Source of the DNA: Phyllostachys edulis
Taxonomy: Eukaryota; Streptophyta; Magnoliopsida; Poales; Poaceae
DNA length: 64,000 nt
NCBI GenBank assembly: GCA_036346405.1
Contig: CM070561.1
Location: forward strand, 2,916,834-2,980,833
Direction of reading: 5' to 3'
Positions 24,300 to 36,234 of the stretch are shown one piece after another. The first letter of the stretch is position 1; each line of letters opens with the position of its first letter. The notes beneath the pieces were generated by a model. It saw nothing but the letters and a program-made list of their open reading frames with translations. It searched no databases and was not told the origin of the DNA. A program made the translations under genes and the position numbers.

Positions 24300-25026
24300 A
24301 CCATCGGTATTGTAATCATAAATCAATCTCCAACAATTGTATAATCCTATACTCCAATGTCCATTAGTCCAATATACACAATATCAGTCTATTTCTATGA
24401 TCTAACTTCCATCGACCCAACACCCAACTACTCTAATTCTACAATCCGATATCCATCAATCCATTATTCCTTTATAAATTATTTCCAATAATTCAACAAC
24501 CATCAATCCAATGATTATGCAATCCTATAACCTAACTTCCGATAATCCGATATCCAATAATTATCTATTTCTATAATCTTTGATAATCCAATATCAACAA
24601 TTATCTACTTCTATCATCCAATCTCCAGTAATCATCTGTTTATATAATCCAACTCCAACAATTCAATATCAACAACAATCTATTTCTATAGTCCAATAAA
24701 GATATATTTCTATACTCCAACATCAATTAATAATCCATTTCTAGAATCCAACATCCAACCATCCGATATCTAACAATAATCTATCTCTAGAATCCAACAT
24801 CAATAATAATCAACTTCTATAATCCAATCTCCAATAATCTAATGTCAACAATTATCTACTTCAAGAATCCGATATCCAATAATAAGATACTTCTAGAATC
24901 CGATATAGAATAATTATATATTCCTATAATCCAATTTCTAATAATTCACCATATATGAATCCAAAAATGATATATTCTAATGATCTAACAAATATATATT
25001 TTTATAATCCAACCAACATTTATTTC
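24300..25026. repeat. Degenerate AT-rich minisatellite in LTR B (left part)
   Basis: Irregular units of about 24-46 bp built on ATCCAACATCCAATAAT followed by a CTATTTCTATA-like tail repeat dozens of times. The array is cut by the copia element K and continues at 37818-38095. Confidence 0.75.
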
Positions 25027-26772
25027 TGTTGGACAGAAAAGACGACTAGAGGGGGGAGGGTTGAATAGGAGCACGCTCACTTTTTCACTTTGATCGGATT
25101 CAACATGATTATCACTCTAGTAGCTATGGAAGCTATGAAGATCAATATACAAGTACAACGGAAGACTTGTATTGAATCCAATCCAAAACCCCAAAGCAAA
25201 AGACCAAAACAGGAGCCCAAACCCTAAGTGCGGTCTGACCGACGCGTAACATGTGGTCTGACCGGAGTGCGATTTGACCGGCGTGTAAACTGCGGTCTGA
25301 CTGGAGTGCGGTCTGACCGGCATGTAAACTGCGGTTTCACCGGAGGCACGATGAACAGGGCAGACAGCCCGAAAACCAAAACACAAATTGGTCTATCTTT
25401 TGATTCGTGACTCCAAACCTTACCAAACTTGAGACACACATTCTCTAAGATATTAGGAACCTATTCCAATCAAGGATCATGAAGATCCATGCTAAAGTTC
25501 CTATCTTTTTCAGTTTGAATGAAGGTTGCTCCAAAACCGAATCAAAATCAAAATATGATCTAAAGACTTGCTCGTGGGTGATTGATGATCAAGATGATCC
25601 TAGATGTGTTCCCACATATCACAGCAAGCTAGATCAAGGCAAGAAACCAAGAGAAGACTCGCAGATCAAAGAAAGACCCAAAATCACGAAATAGAGAGCA
25701 AGAACGCAAATAGACTCATCTTGAGGAATCTTTCCTTGAATTGATTTTGATATGATGTTGGTTTACAGCCACTACATCAAGGAGGACAAAGACTCAACAC
25801 ATGAGCACGAAATCAAATTCAACTCTCTAGAACCCTAACCTCCCACTAATCTCTCCAAACCCTAAGAACACAGAACTAGGGTTTCACAAAAGAAGGGCTG
25901 AAGGGGTGCAGCTAGCACCCTCCTCTATTTATAGTGGAGGCTAAACCTTCTAGAAGAGTATTCCTATTGGGCACCTGTTAAGCCCACACACAAACAAGTT
26001 TAACTCACACACGTATTTTAAAGCGCCGTCTTCATCTCCTCTTGACCTAATCCACTTCTCCTTGAACCGCCTTGCACTGCGGGTTGGCAAAAGGTCACCA
26101 AGGCGGTATTTAGGTGAAATTAACAAAATACCCCTTCTCGATCTTTTTCCAAAGGCCGAGTCCAATTTGCGTGAAGCACTTTCATGCTTCGACACGTGTA
26201 GGTTGATCAACGATTCTCTTCATGTCGGCAAGTCTCTCTCATCCGGCTCCCACAGAAACCACCATGGCACTTGCACCGACCCCCACGCCGCTTGATCCAA
26301 CCCGTCACACCGAACTACCCGTTCGGTCATCCTTGTCCAATTTGCGCCATGCTTGACTCCATTGACCTCACCTAGCATCCCCGATCGTTCTGGACCTCAG
26401 CTCTCCAAGTTTAGTCCCGATCATCCTCGTTGTTGACCGTCGTTGACCTCTAAGCAACCTGTACAACAATAGACAAAGAAATCAATTCTGGGAACAAGTT
26501 CTTCGCAACTTGACCCACGTTAGTCAAAACATGCATAATGCAACACAAATGCACTGAAACCCATGAACTTGACCTAACCCAACAATCATCGCCACCGTTT
26601 GGCCGATGAACAGTAAACATCCGATCAGACTGCCATTCAATGTCCGGTCTGACCGCTCCTGCCTGACAGCAAATTAAACTCTGTCGAAAACACGTAATTC
26701 GATAAACCTTCAACGCCATTGCCAATTGTAACATCATCCTAAGATCGTGCACATATCCCCATGATATCCACA
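25027..26772 (-). repeat. 3' LTR of copia K (1746 bp)
   Basis: Matches 36235-37817 almost throughout. A TATA box, TATAAATA on the minus strand at 25926-25933, lies mid-LTR. Downstream (25229-25340) is a cluster of the palindrome CGGTCTGACCG and its variants. The right edge is set by the adjoining polypurine tract. Confidence 0.88.
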
Positions 26773-26783
26773 ATCTCCCCCTT
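26773..26783 (-). other. Polypurine tract of copia K
   Basis: The minus strand reads AAGGGGGAGAT directly before the LTR start TGTGGATATC. Confidence 0.85.
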
Positions 26784-28517
26784 GATGAACACATTGGCAA
26801 TTTTCCAAAAAAACAAAATTTGAGGTTTGAAAAGTAAAATACTCACGTTTTACGCAAAGGCACAACTTGGTCCAAATGTAAGAGAAAGCAAAGGAAATGA
26901 CCAAGTTGGCTTCATAATAGCATAGACAAGTGAGATAAGGTAAAAGAAAGCGAGAAAGCTTCAATTTCCAGAAAAGAGTCAAAATCTCACTTAAGGTCCA
27001 TATGAAAGAACAATTATTCAAATTGACCTTTGATCATTATGAGGTTGCAAGAATTGCAGTTCAAGTTCGGAAATGGCAATAAGACTATAAGAATGCAAAT
27101 AAGATACTCTCCCTCATTATGATCCTCATATTTCAGAAAATCTCAAATTCTCCAATATTCTCCAAAAGGCTCATCCTTTTTAACATTTTTGTTTCATCTT
27201 CTCCCCCTTTGACAATGGAGTCATCAAGTAATCACGCCTTCCTCTTGTCCAGAGATGACAAATGCAGAATTGAGGAAAAACATAAGAAAGAGCATGCATG
27301 AAATGCAATGGAGTGGCTTGATTATTTTTTTGTATTTTTTAATTTTTGAGTACAAGAAGCTTTGAGGATTACCCAAAAGAACAAGGTAGCATTTCTAATA
27401 TTGCACGACACATATCAAGCCGGAAGGTACTAGTAAGATCATGTTAAGACATATATATCAAAGCTAAGCTAGAAGGCTCAATGTAAAGCAATGAATTGTA
27501 ACAATTTAAGCAAAGCTTCAAAATTAGCAAGTTCATCAACATGGATGCTAAAGTGATAATGGCCATGTCAAAATGTCAATGTGAGATCAAAAAGCTAACA
27601 ATGACCACTTAAGAGACAAACGGTCCTGAAATGAATCATTTTGCTCAAATTTTCTCAAATGCCCATTTTTCAACAGTTTCATTTGCAATGAATATTAAAA
27701 TTGACTAAAGGCCTATCTTAGTGAAGAAGATCCTGGACTAGGAGCCATCCACAAACTCTTCCTAAGCTTTAGCCAAAAGTTGATTAAAAGTCTATCTTAG
27801 TAAAGAAGATTCTGGACTAGGAGCCATCCACAAACTCTTTCTAAGCTTCAACTAGGGTGACAAATCTTAAGGTTCATGTCAATTTTGACAAGCAGTCCCC
27901 ATGAGATCGTCTGGATCATCAAACCATCTCCAAGTTCATGTCTTTGACATGCAGTCTCGTGAGAGTAGTTTGGCACATTTTAACCACAAGACAATCTTGA
28001 AATTGATTTTTTATTTTGCACAAGAGCAATTTTAGATTTTCAGAAGAACAAGAAGCTCAAGTAATGATCAATTCTAGATTCAAGAGCTAACAAAGCAATT
28101 TTGACAGGGCTAATGTCACAAAAGGAGCACTAATTGCGTAACTAGCTAAAACATCCATAAATTGTAGTTTTTAGTTCAAGTTGTCTTAATATGCTAGCTC
28201 ATTTAGTAAAGACTTAACTACACATGTGAAAGCATGATAATTCTAGCAAGTCAAAGAACTAGACATGACATTGAACAAGAATTGAAATACTAAAACTCAA
28301 GAGGGTAATAGACAAAGCTTCATTAATTAAAAGACAAGTAGTAAAGCTTATATTACAATACATCTTTTTGTGTTTTTCATATGAATGCAATATGATACAA
28401 TGAGATGCAAGAACAACTCAAAAAGCCTAAAAAGATCAAAAAGATCAACAAGTTCAAAAGAAGATAAAGAAAAGATCAGATGAACAAGAAAAAGATCAGA
28501 AAAGATCCAACTCCCCC
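26784..28517 (-). other. 3' untranslated region of copia K
   Basis: About 1.7 kb, AT-rich, without conserved coding sequence. It contains an imperfect tandem duplication of about 79 bp (27701-27779 and 27780-27853), recognisable by the shared CTGGACTAGGAGCCATCCAC. Confidence 0.7.
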
Positions 28518-28808
28518 TCAAACCAACCCATAGGGATAAATTACCCCTAACTCGCTTCTCAAGATGGCAAACTTTGTTGGGTCTAAAGGCTTGGTGAGGA
28601 TATCAGCTAACTGAACCTCGGACTCCACAAAATATAGCACAATATCACCCTTCTCTACATGGTCTCTAAGGAAGTGACAGCGAATGTTTATGCGCTTGGT
28701 CCTAGAATGTTGCACTGGGTTTTTAGCAATATTAATGGCAGAAGTGTTATCATAGAAAAGAGGAACACAAGCAAAATTTAACCCAAAGTCCTTAAGAGTG
28801 GACACCAT
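28518..28808 (-). pseudogene. copia K RNase H (C-terminal part)
   Basis: The frame reads PLFYDNTSAINIAKNPVQHS, then RTKRINIRCHFLRDHVEKGD and VQLADILTKPLD. These are the terminal RNase H blocks of copia polyproteins. The upstream part, 28809-29018, is broken by stops. Confidence 0.9.
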
Positions 28809-29018
28809 CCATAAAATCGACTACAAAGAACTAGCAGCTGACTACATATTCATTTCAAAGATGGATTGTGCAACAGAGGACTGCTTCCTAGAAGACCAAG
28901 AGACAAGAGAAGTGCCTAAGAAATGACAAGTGCCAGAGGTACTCTTCCTATCTAGCTGACAGCCCGCAAAATCAGAATAAGAAAACCCCCGAATGGACAA
29001 GGAAGAAGAGCAGGAAAA

Positions 29019-30034
29019 CTAAATGCCATACTGGAGGGTAGAGTGAAGGTACCTAAAGATGCGCTTGACAACTTGGCGATGTGAAGTCCTCGGAGACGCT
29101 TGAAACCTCGCACAGAGGCAGACCGTGAAGTGGATGTCCGGTTTTGAGGCCATCAGGTATAGAAGGGAGCTGATCATGCAGCGGTACTCGCGTTGATCCA
29201 CGACTTCTCCTTCCTCATCTGGATCCAAAGCAGTCGAAGTCGCCATGGGAGTAGCGATCGGTTTGCAGTCACCCATCTCGAAGCGTTGGGGCAGATCCTT
29301 GGTGTACTTCGTCTTATGGTTGAAGATCCCTTCCTTGCATTGCTTGATTTGAAGCCCCCAAAAGTAGTTAAGCTCTCCCATCATACTCATCTCAAATTCC
29401 CTAGACATGGTCTCAGAAAAACTGGAAACAAGAGTATGAGAGGAACCACCAAAGATAATATCATCCACGTAAATCTGAACAAGTAGGAAGTCATTGCCAT
29501 GTCTAAGAATGAAAAGAGTCTTATCAACCTTTCCCATTTCAAAATCATTCTTAAGCAAAAAGGTCTTAAGTCTATCATACCAGACTCTAGGGGCTTGCTT
29601 AAGACTATACAAGGCTTTGGATAGCTTAAAAACACGATCTGGGTGCTTGGGATTCTCAAAGCCAGGGGTTGCCTAACATACACTTCCTCCTCTATAAAAC
29701 CATTCAGAAAAGTACTTTTAACATCCATTTGATGCAATCTAAATCCCTTAGATGTAACAAATACAAGCAGAATGTGAATGGCTTCTAATCTAACAATAGG
29801 AGCAAAGGTCTCATCAAAGTCTAACCCTCAACTTAGCTAAAGCCCTGAGCTACCAACCTAGCCTTGTTTCTAACCACAGAACCATCCTCATTTTGCTTAT
29901 TCTTGAACACCCAACGGGTTCCTATCATATTATCACCACTAGGAGGCTCTACTAGGTTCCAGGCCTTGTTTCTCTCAAAATTCTCTAACTCATGTATGGC
30001 ATTGACCCAGCTAGAATCAGATGATGAAGATGGT
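29019..30034 (-). pseudogene. copia K reverse transcriptase
   Basis: The frame 29387-29737 contains HQMDVKSTFLNGFIEEEVYV. The frame 29019-29612 contains YSLKQAPRVWYDRLKTF, the catalytic QIYVDDIIFG, SREFEMSMMGELNYFWGLQI and the following connection region. The N-terminal part extends to about 30034 (SSWVNAIHELENF, WVFKNKQNEDGS). A frameshift separates the two main frames near 29600. To the right the copia sequence ends abruptly at the inserted LTR pair. Confidence 0.92.
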
Positions 30035-30038
30035 GCTT

Positions 30039-31153
30039 TGAGATGCGTGCGTGTGTTAACCCATTTGTGTGTGGGGTCTAATGGGTGCCCTAATGGAATA
30101 TTCTCTAGGATCTAGCCTCCACTATATAAGGGCTAAGTGCTGGTTGCACGTGGAAACCCTTGGCCATTTAGATAACCCTATTTTGTGTTTTAGGGTTTGG
30201 GATGAAAGGAGGAGAGCTAGGGTTCTAGAGAGGGATTGATTTGAGTGCTCAAGTGTTGAGCTTTGTCCTCCAAGTGGGAGTGGCTGTAAACAACAATCAT
30301 TCATCTATCCAAATCAATCCAATTAGATTTCACAAGATGAGTCTCTATTTCGTTCTTGTGTTCATCCTCTCTATTTGATGATTTTGGGGCTTTCTTTGAT
30401 CCAGATGTTTTTACTTGGTTTGTCTTCTTGATCTTGCTTGTTGGGATATGTGGGAACCCATCTAAGGTCATCTAGATCATCATCCACCCACGAGCAAGCT
30501 TTTGGATCTAAGTTTTGATTTAGCTCGGTTTTGGTGAAAGAAAGGGTGATTTTGGGTGTTTTGCTCTTGAGAGATTTTGGCTTGATTCTTCCTGTGATTG
30601 AGAGTGGTAAGACGTATGGGAGACCATCCTTAGCCATCTTGGATTGATTCCTCCCACAAAATCATCTCAATCACCATTTTCGCATTTGGCTCGGTTTTGA
30701 AGCACCCTTCGTTCAAACTAAAAAAGATAGGAACTTTGGCATGGATCTCTGTAATTTTTGATTGGAATAGTTTCCTAATATCTTTAAGAAGGTGTTTCTC
30801 AAATTTCGTGGAGTTTGGCCTTACGGATCGAAAGTTAGACCGATTTGAGTTTCGGTTTTCGGGCTGTTTGGGCTCTTCATCGTCAGGCTGGCGGTCAGAC
30901 CGCCCCATTTAGAGGTCAGACCGCCGTTCTGAGAGGTCTGACCGCCCAACTCTTTGTGAATTGAGTTTTTGGTAATTTTAGGTGTTTTGCGTCGGGGTTT
31001 TGATTGGATTCAATACAAGTCTTCCACTGTGCTTGTATATTGATCTTCATAGCTTTTATAGCTATTGGAGTGAAATTAGTATTGAATTCAATTAAGGATA
31101 AAAAGTGTTCGTGCTCCTATTCACCCCCCTCTAATCGCCTTTCCGGTCCTACA
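30039..31153 (+). repeat. Left LTR of element L (1115 bp)
   Basis: Contains a TATA box TATATAAG at 30123-30130 and a cluster of GGTCAGACCGCC/GGTCTGACCGCC motifs at 30891-30948. High identity to 31880-33026. Confidence 0.8.
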
Positions 31154-31879
31154 AATGCCCTATTGGAGCCTGGCATGGGGTGTTTTCTTTGCCCACGGGC
31201 ATGAAAATGGAGGCAACCCTGTGTCCGTCGGGTAAACGGGCACGGGCATGGGTGAGCTCCACCTGTGCCCGTCTCGCCCATTTACCCACGCCATACATCG
31301 ACATGTGGGTCCAACACTCAGACTAAAACACTAATGCCTAGTTAGTAGTCAACTCGACTCCCTCCCAACCGTCACCAACACTCCTCAAGCGCTCACGACC
31401 AGATCCACAATTCCAGATCCCCACTCCTCCCCTCTCCTTAGGGCCAGCCACCGCTGCGTTCTCCCACCTAGCCATTGCCCCCTCCTCCCGCTTGGCCACC
31501 TCCTCACGGACCTCAACGCCCAGCCTCCTTCTCAACAACCGCCCCCCTCCTCAAGGTCCATAGCATGTTTCTTGCTTCATATTATGTAGCTGTAATGTTA
31601 CTATATGCCATCTATTATGTTCTCTTTTTTTTCTGCCCCTTCTTGTATGTGAACTGATGATTGAACTTGATTAGTTGTATGTGTGCATGTTAGTTGTCAC
31701 AGTCTCACAAACCATTTGAACTATGTTGTGGTGGGTAGACGGGCATACCTGCAGGTAACGGGTACCCGTGGATGACAGGCATGGGCGAGGTTCTTCGCCC
31801 ATCGTCCTTCGCGAGCATGCCTGTGGGGGAAATCAAGGTCGCGGACATAGGTATGGACGAGCACTACCCGTGCCCGCTT
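31154..31879. other. Spacer of element L, hAT-like GC-rich sequence
   Basis: 726 bp. Both ends are rich in ACGGGCACGGGCATGGG-type motifs that are roughly inverted relative to each other (for example TGCCCGTCT..ACCCAC near 31269 against GTGGGTAGACGGGCA at 31731). This resembles subterminal repeats of a non-autonomous hAT element. No coding sequence is supported. Confidence 0.4.
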
Positions 31880-33026
31880 TGAGATGCGTGCGTGTGTTAA
31901 CCCATTTGTGTGTGGGGTCTAATGGGTGCCCTAATGGAATATTCTCTAGGATCTAGCCTCCACTATATAAGGGCTAAGTGCTGGTTGCACTTGGAAACTC
32001 TTGGCCATTTAGATAACCCTATTTTGTGTTTTAGGGTTTAGGATGAAAGGAGGAGAGCTAGGGTTCTAGAGAGGGATTGATTTGAGTGCTCAAGTATTGA
32101 GCTTTGTCCTCCAAGTGGGAGTGGCTGTAAACAACAATCATCCATCTATCCAAATCAATCCAACTAGATTTCACAAGATGAGTCTCTATTTCGTTCTTAT
32201 GTTCATCCTCCCTATTTGATGATTTTAGGCCTTTCTTTGATACGGGAGTTTTTACTTGGTTTTTCCTCTTGATCTTGCTTGCTGGGATATGTGGGAACCC
32301 ATCTAGGTTTATCTTGATCATCAATCATCCACGAGCAAGCTTTTGGATCTAAGTTTTGGTTTTGCCCGGTTTTGGTGAAGAAAGGGTGATTTTCGGGGGT
32401 TTTGCTCTTGAGAGCTTTTGGCTTGATTCTTCCTATGATTGAGAGTGCTAAGATGTATGGGAGACCATCCTTAGCTATCTTGGATTGATTCCTCCCACGA
32501 AATCATCTCAATCACCCTTTTCGCATTTGGCTCGGTTTTGAAGCACCTTTCGTTCAAACTGAAAAAGATAGGAACTTTGGCATGGATCTCTACAATCTTT
32601 GATTGGAATAGGTTCCTAATATCTTTAAGAAGGTGTGTCTAAAATTTCGTAGAGTTTGGCCTTACGGATCAAAAGTTAGACTGATTTGAGTTTTCGGTTT
32701 TGGTCATGCTCAGGCTGATTTTGCTGTTCATCGTCAGGCTGGCGGTCAGACCGCTAATATCAGAGGTCAGACCGCCCCATGGAGAGGTCAGACCGCCGTT
32801 CTGGGAGGTCTGACCGCCCAACTCTTTGTGAATTGAGTTTTTGGTAATTTTGGTTGTTTTGCTTCGGGGTTTTGATTGGATTCAATACAAATCTTCCACT
32901 GTGCTTGTATATTGATCTTCATAGCGTTTATAGCTATTGGAGTGAAATTAGTATTGAATTCAATTAAGGTGAAAAAGTGTTCGTGCTCTTATTCACCCCC
33001 CCTCTAGTCGCCTTTTCGGTCCTACA
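31880..33026 (+). repeat. Right LTR of element L (1147 bp)
   Basis: Repeats 30039-31153, with TATA at 31964-31971 and the palindromic cluster at 32743-32819, which has one more unit than the left copy. Confidence 0.8.
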
Positions 33027-33580
33027 AAGAGGCAAAAGAAGCATTTTTGAACTCCGTGCCATTGTCACTACGAATTGCTCTTAGGGCACTAAGGAGCTCA
33101 GAAGCCAAGCGAAGAACGAGATCATGATAATGATCAAAAGCCTCATCCTTCGAAGCAAGAAAGAACACCCAAGAGTATCTCGAAAAATCATCGACTATGA
33201 CAAGAATATACCATTTGCCACCGACCGACCGAACCCTAGCAGACCAACAAGATCCATATGAAGCAACCGTCTCCGTCCGTCACCATGACCATAGTCAATG
33301 AAGGGTGTGAGGCGGTAACTTGCTTGCTATGCCTACAGGGCGCACATACAGCATCCTTGACAGCTTTGAGTTTGGGCAAACCTCTCATGAGATCAAGATT
33401 GCTAACTTGCGTCAGATGATCAAAACCAATGTGCCCCAAACGTCGGTGCCAAAGCCAGATATCAAAAGAAGGTGCAATTAAACATTTGAGAGATCCAGCA
33501 AGAGATTCAGAAAAATTAGCTCCAAAAATTCTACCTACTCTAGAAATCCTAAAAACAAGCTCACCGGCAGAATCAAGCAC
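33027..33580 (-). pseudogene. copia K pre-integrase and integrase core, truncated
   Basis: The GAG-pre-integrase part reads FDIWLWHRRLGHIGFDHL and KDAVCAPCRHSKQ (His/Cys zinc finger). The core then continues through SALRAIRSDNGTEFKNASFA, which holds the second catalytic Asp. The sequence stops at 33027 against the LTR of element L, so the catalytic Glu and the integrase C-terminus are absent. Stops also occur near 33235. Confidence 0.9.
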
Positions 33581-33628
33581 GCGACAGGCATTTTTCTTAA
33601 AACGAGTTTCGTAGCCATCATCAAGAAG

Positions 33629-33907
33629 CTACGGAACAGAAAGCAAGTTGTACCTTAGCTTGTCCACAAGAGGGACGTCCTTCAGGATGAATCTGTCATT
33701 CACCCTGATCAATCCCGTTCCTTCAATTCGCCTTTGTGTATCATCTCCAAAGGTGATGAAGTCATCACCCGTCGACCGCGTGAAGGAAGTGAACCATCTT
33801 GAGTCTCCGGTCATGTGGCGTGAATAGCCGGAGTCGACGAGCCACGTGTTCTTCCTCCTTCTGCGGCGATCCTGAAAATCAAGGCACAAAAGATCGATGT
33901 GTCTCAA
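33629..33907 (-). pseudogene. copia K protease
   Basis: The frame contains NTWLVDSGYSRHMTGD, the copia protease active-site motif DSG, then ITFGDDTQRRIEGTG. It is an aspartic protease that would process the Gag-Pol polyprotein. The usual Ala-Ser after DSG is replaced by Tyr-Ser. Confidence 0.88.
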
Positions 33908-34355
33908 TACTAGGGTTAGTTAGACATGACTTGGGAACCCAGTACTGAGACACACGTCTGCGAGTAGTATGCAAAGCAGAAGTGCTATCCTTGATTTTAT
34001 TTGAAGTTCTGTTATGAGCAATGGTTACAAAAACATGAGAAGCATCCTGTCTAGGAACATTATGATGATGAGCATGTGAAACAAATCCTAGTCCAGGTTT
34101 CTTCCTTTCTAAATGACCATGTCTCATAAAAGCTCTAGATTGATTAGATGAAATTCTAGCAATATTTTTCTTAGCGTTCTTCAACCTACGCCAACAGAAC
34201 TCAACCAAATACCCACTCTTCTTGCAATATGTGCAATGGTATTTGGTACCACTGGGAAAAGCACCTTTTGGCTCAAAAGAAGGTTGGACAAAACCTGCAG
34301 ATTTGAAAATTGTTTTTGTAGGTTGGGTTGTGAATTCAACTAAGTTATTTTTCAA
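33879..34355 (-). pseudogene. copia K second zinc-finger region
   Basis: The frame contains YHCTYCKKSGYLVEFCWRR, a CCHC-like knuckle in which the expected His is Tyr-Leu. This Cys-x2-Cys-x9-Cys block sits between the coiled-coil spacer and protease, as in related long-gag copia elements. Confidence 0.7.
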
Positions 34356-34400
34356 GACCTGAATGACATTAGGCTTGGATTTGTCTTGGGCAGAGTTGTA

Positions 34401-35192
34401 TCATAACTCTTGCTTCTTATAAGGAGTTTTAGATGTGTCCAGAGTCATGTTTAACTGTTTCTTACCTTTAGAGAATTTTTCTAGTGTGTCCTTAAGGTAA
34501 GCATTTTCTTTTCTAAAGTTAACACATGATTCATAAGTTTTGGCCTTAATGGCTCTAGCATGTTTCTCCTTAAGAAAAGAAATTTCAAGCTTATAGGCTG
34601 CACATGATGCACAAGGTGTAGACTCAATTGTGTCCTTAAGCTTGGCATATTTAGCTCTAACTGCTTCTAAAATGTCTTTAACTTCATGTTCATGTTCTAA
34701 GCTGAAAGTGCAAAAACTAGATTCAACATTACCAGAAGCAACCAACTTGCTAGACTCTAAGTATTTTTCACAGGGAGCAGATTTAACATCAATTAGCTCA
34801 GTCCTAGCATTTTCAAGTTGGTGCAAAGCAATATCAAGAGCAGATTGCAGTTTAGCAAATTCAGAGTGTAGAGCATGGGAAGATGAACATTCATCAGATT
34901 CAAGAGTCTTAGCATTTACAAGTTCTAAAGTCAAATTATCTACTAGTGACTCTAAGCCCTTGTTCCTAGCCATGGTAAACTCTAATGCCTTATCCTGATT
35001 CATGAGTTGCTCAAACATGGCGTCGCATCTAGTAGAAAGAACATCATAGGATGGAGGTACCTCATCGTTGTCATCGGCATCGACGGAGTCGGCCATGAAG
35101 CACATGCCGGTGAAGTCCTTGGCCTTCCCTTTCTTGTCTTGAGGAAGCTCCTCCTCCTTGTCCTCCTCGCTCTCGGAGTCCACATCGCTCAT
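34401..35192 (-). pseudogene. copia K Gag coiled-coil spacer (263 codons open)
   Basis: It starts with an acidic Ser/Glu-rich N-terminus (DVDSESEEDKEEE). Long heptad-like segments follow (FEQLMNQDKALEFTMARNK, FAKLQSALDIALHQLENA), predicted by eye as coiled coil. It lies between the first zinc knuckle and the second. Such spacers are common in long Gag proteins of plant copia elements; their exact role is not known. Confidence 0.75.
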
Positions 35193-35377
35193 GGATTGCT
35201 CTCCAAAAGTGGCAAGGACCCGTGAGCGGCCTTCATGAGCTTGGCAACATCATACTTGGGCTTGTTCCCCTGAGGCTTCTTCCAGGTAGTCTTCTTATCC
35301 TTGTGGTTGCCCTTATCTTTCAGCTTAGGGCAGTTTGCCCGGATATGATAGAGCTCTCCACACTCATAGCATGTCAC
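35189..35377 (-). pseudogene. copia K Gag zinc knuckle
   Basis: MTCYECGELYHIRANCPKLK matches Cys-x2-Cys-x4-His-x4-Cys, the nucleocapsid RNA-binding knuckle. It overlaps the start of the coiled-coil frame. Confidence 0.88.
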
Positions 35378-35479
35378 AGGGCCACCTCTCTTCTTGTTTC
35401 TAACATTGTTATAGGCCCGTGTGATTTTCTTAGCTAAAAGAGCTAAATCAGCCTAAGAAAGACTCTCAAACTCTTCTTC

Positions 35480-36182
35480 TTAAATGGCAGATAAACACGC
35501 AAGAGAAAATCCAGAAGAAGACTCAAAAGAACCATCAGAAGTTCTTTTAAGAGGATCAGCTATCAAAGCCAAGTTATCCTTTTTAGGAAGGCTACCTCTC
35601 TTAATCACATGAGTCTTGAGCTTGCTATAAAGTAGCTCCAAAGAGAGACTAGAGAGATCGACGTTCTCCTCAATGGCAGTAGCCTTCATCTCCCACTCCT
35701 TGGTGTTGATTACAGCCAAGAAGTGGGTGGCATTCTCAGATTGAGAGTACTCAATGTCTACAACTCTCATCTGATTGATCACCTTGTTAAAGCGAGTAAA
35801 AATATCATCGATGCTCTCGCTAGGACGCATCTCAAATTTGTTGTACTCTCGCTTGTAGACCGTCTGGCGCACTTGCTTGATCTGGGACGATCCCTCATGG
35901 TAAGTTTCGAGGGTGTGCCAAATCTCATGTGCGGTCTCAAGGTTGCAAATCCTATCGTACTCTCGCCTACCAAGCCCAAAGATATAGAAGATTCTTTGCC
36001 TTATGGTTGTTTGCCAAAAGGTTCTTTGGCCGTGAAGCAACCTCGGGCAAAAGCAATGAGCTCGAACAACCTCTCATATAGCTTGTCCTTCGCTCAAGGA
36101 AGACTCGCATGCGATTCTTCCAATAGGCATAGTCGAGTCTATCGAAGATATGCGGCTTGGTCGAGTACTTATCCATCGCCAA
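35480..36182 (-). pseudogene. copia K Gag capsid-like domain
   Basis: The N-terminus (35967-36182) has DRLDYAYWKNRMRVFLE. The next frame (35480-36040) has EIWHTLETYHEGSSQIKQ, RREYDRICNLETA and SIDDIFTRFNKVINQMR, the UBN2/Retrotran_gag blocks. A frameshift near 36000 separates the two frames. Confidence 0.88.
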
Positions 36183-36220
36183 GTTCAGTGACCGGTTAAG
36201 ATCAAGATTAAACTAACCGG

Positions 36221-36232
36221 GCTCTGATACCA
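36221..36232 (-). other. Primer-binding site of copia K
   Basis: The minus strand reads TGGTATCAGAGC, complementary to initiator tRNA-Met, two bases after the LTR end CCAACA. Confidence 0.92.
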
Positions 36233-36234
36233 CT

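Larger units (their letters stand above)
30039..33026 (+). mobile_element. LTR pair 'L' with short spacer inside copia K (non-autonomous element)
   Basis: Two near-identical direct repeats (30039-31153 and 31880-33026) begin TGAGATGCG and end CCTACA, with a 726-bp spacer between them. They are related, in inverse orientation, to the last kilobase of copia K's own LTR, sharing the CTATAGAGG-like leader, TATA region, CGGTCTGACCG cluster and terminal GGTCC. No gag or pol is present and no clear primer site or polypurine tract is seen. Flanks TGCTT and AAGAG do not match, and host copia sequence is missing, so a later deletion is likely. Confidence 0.7.

Noticed and set aside
25230..25345. The repeated CGGTCTGACCG motif as a CRISPR array
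   Set aside because: Units are short, irregularly spaced, palindromic and repeated in four LTRs of a plant retrotransposon; spacers are not unique and no cas genes exist.
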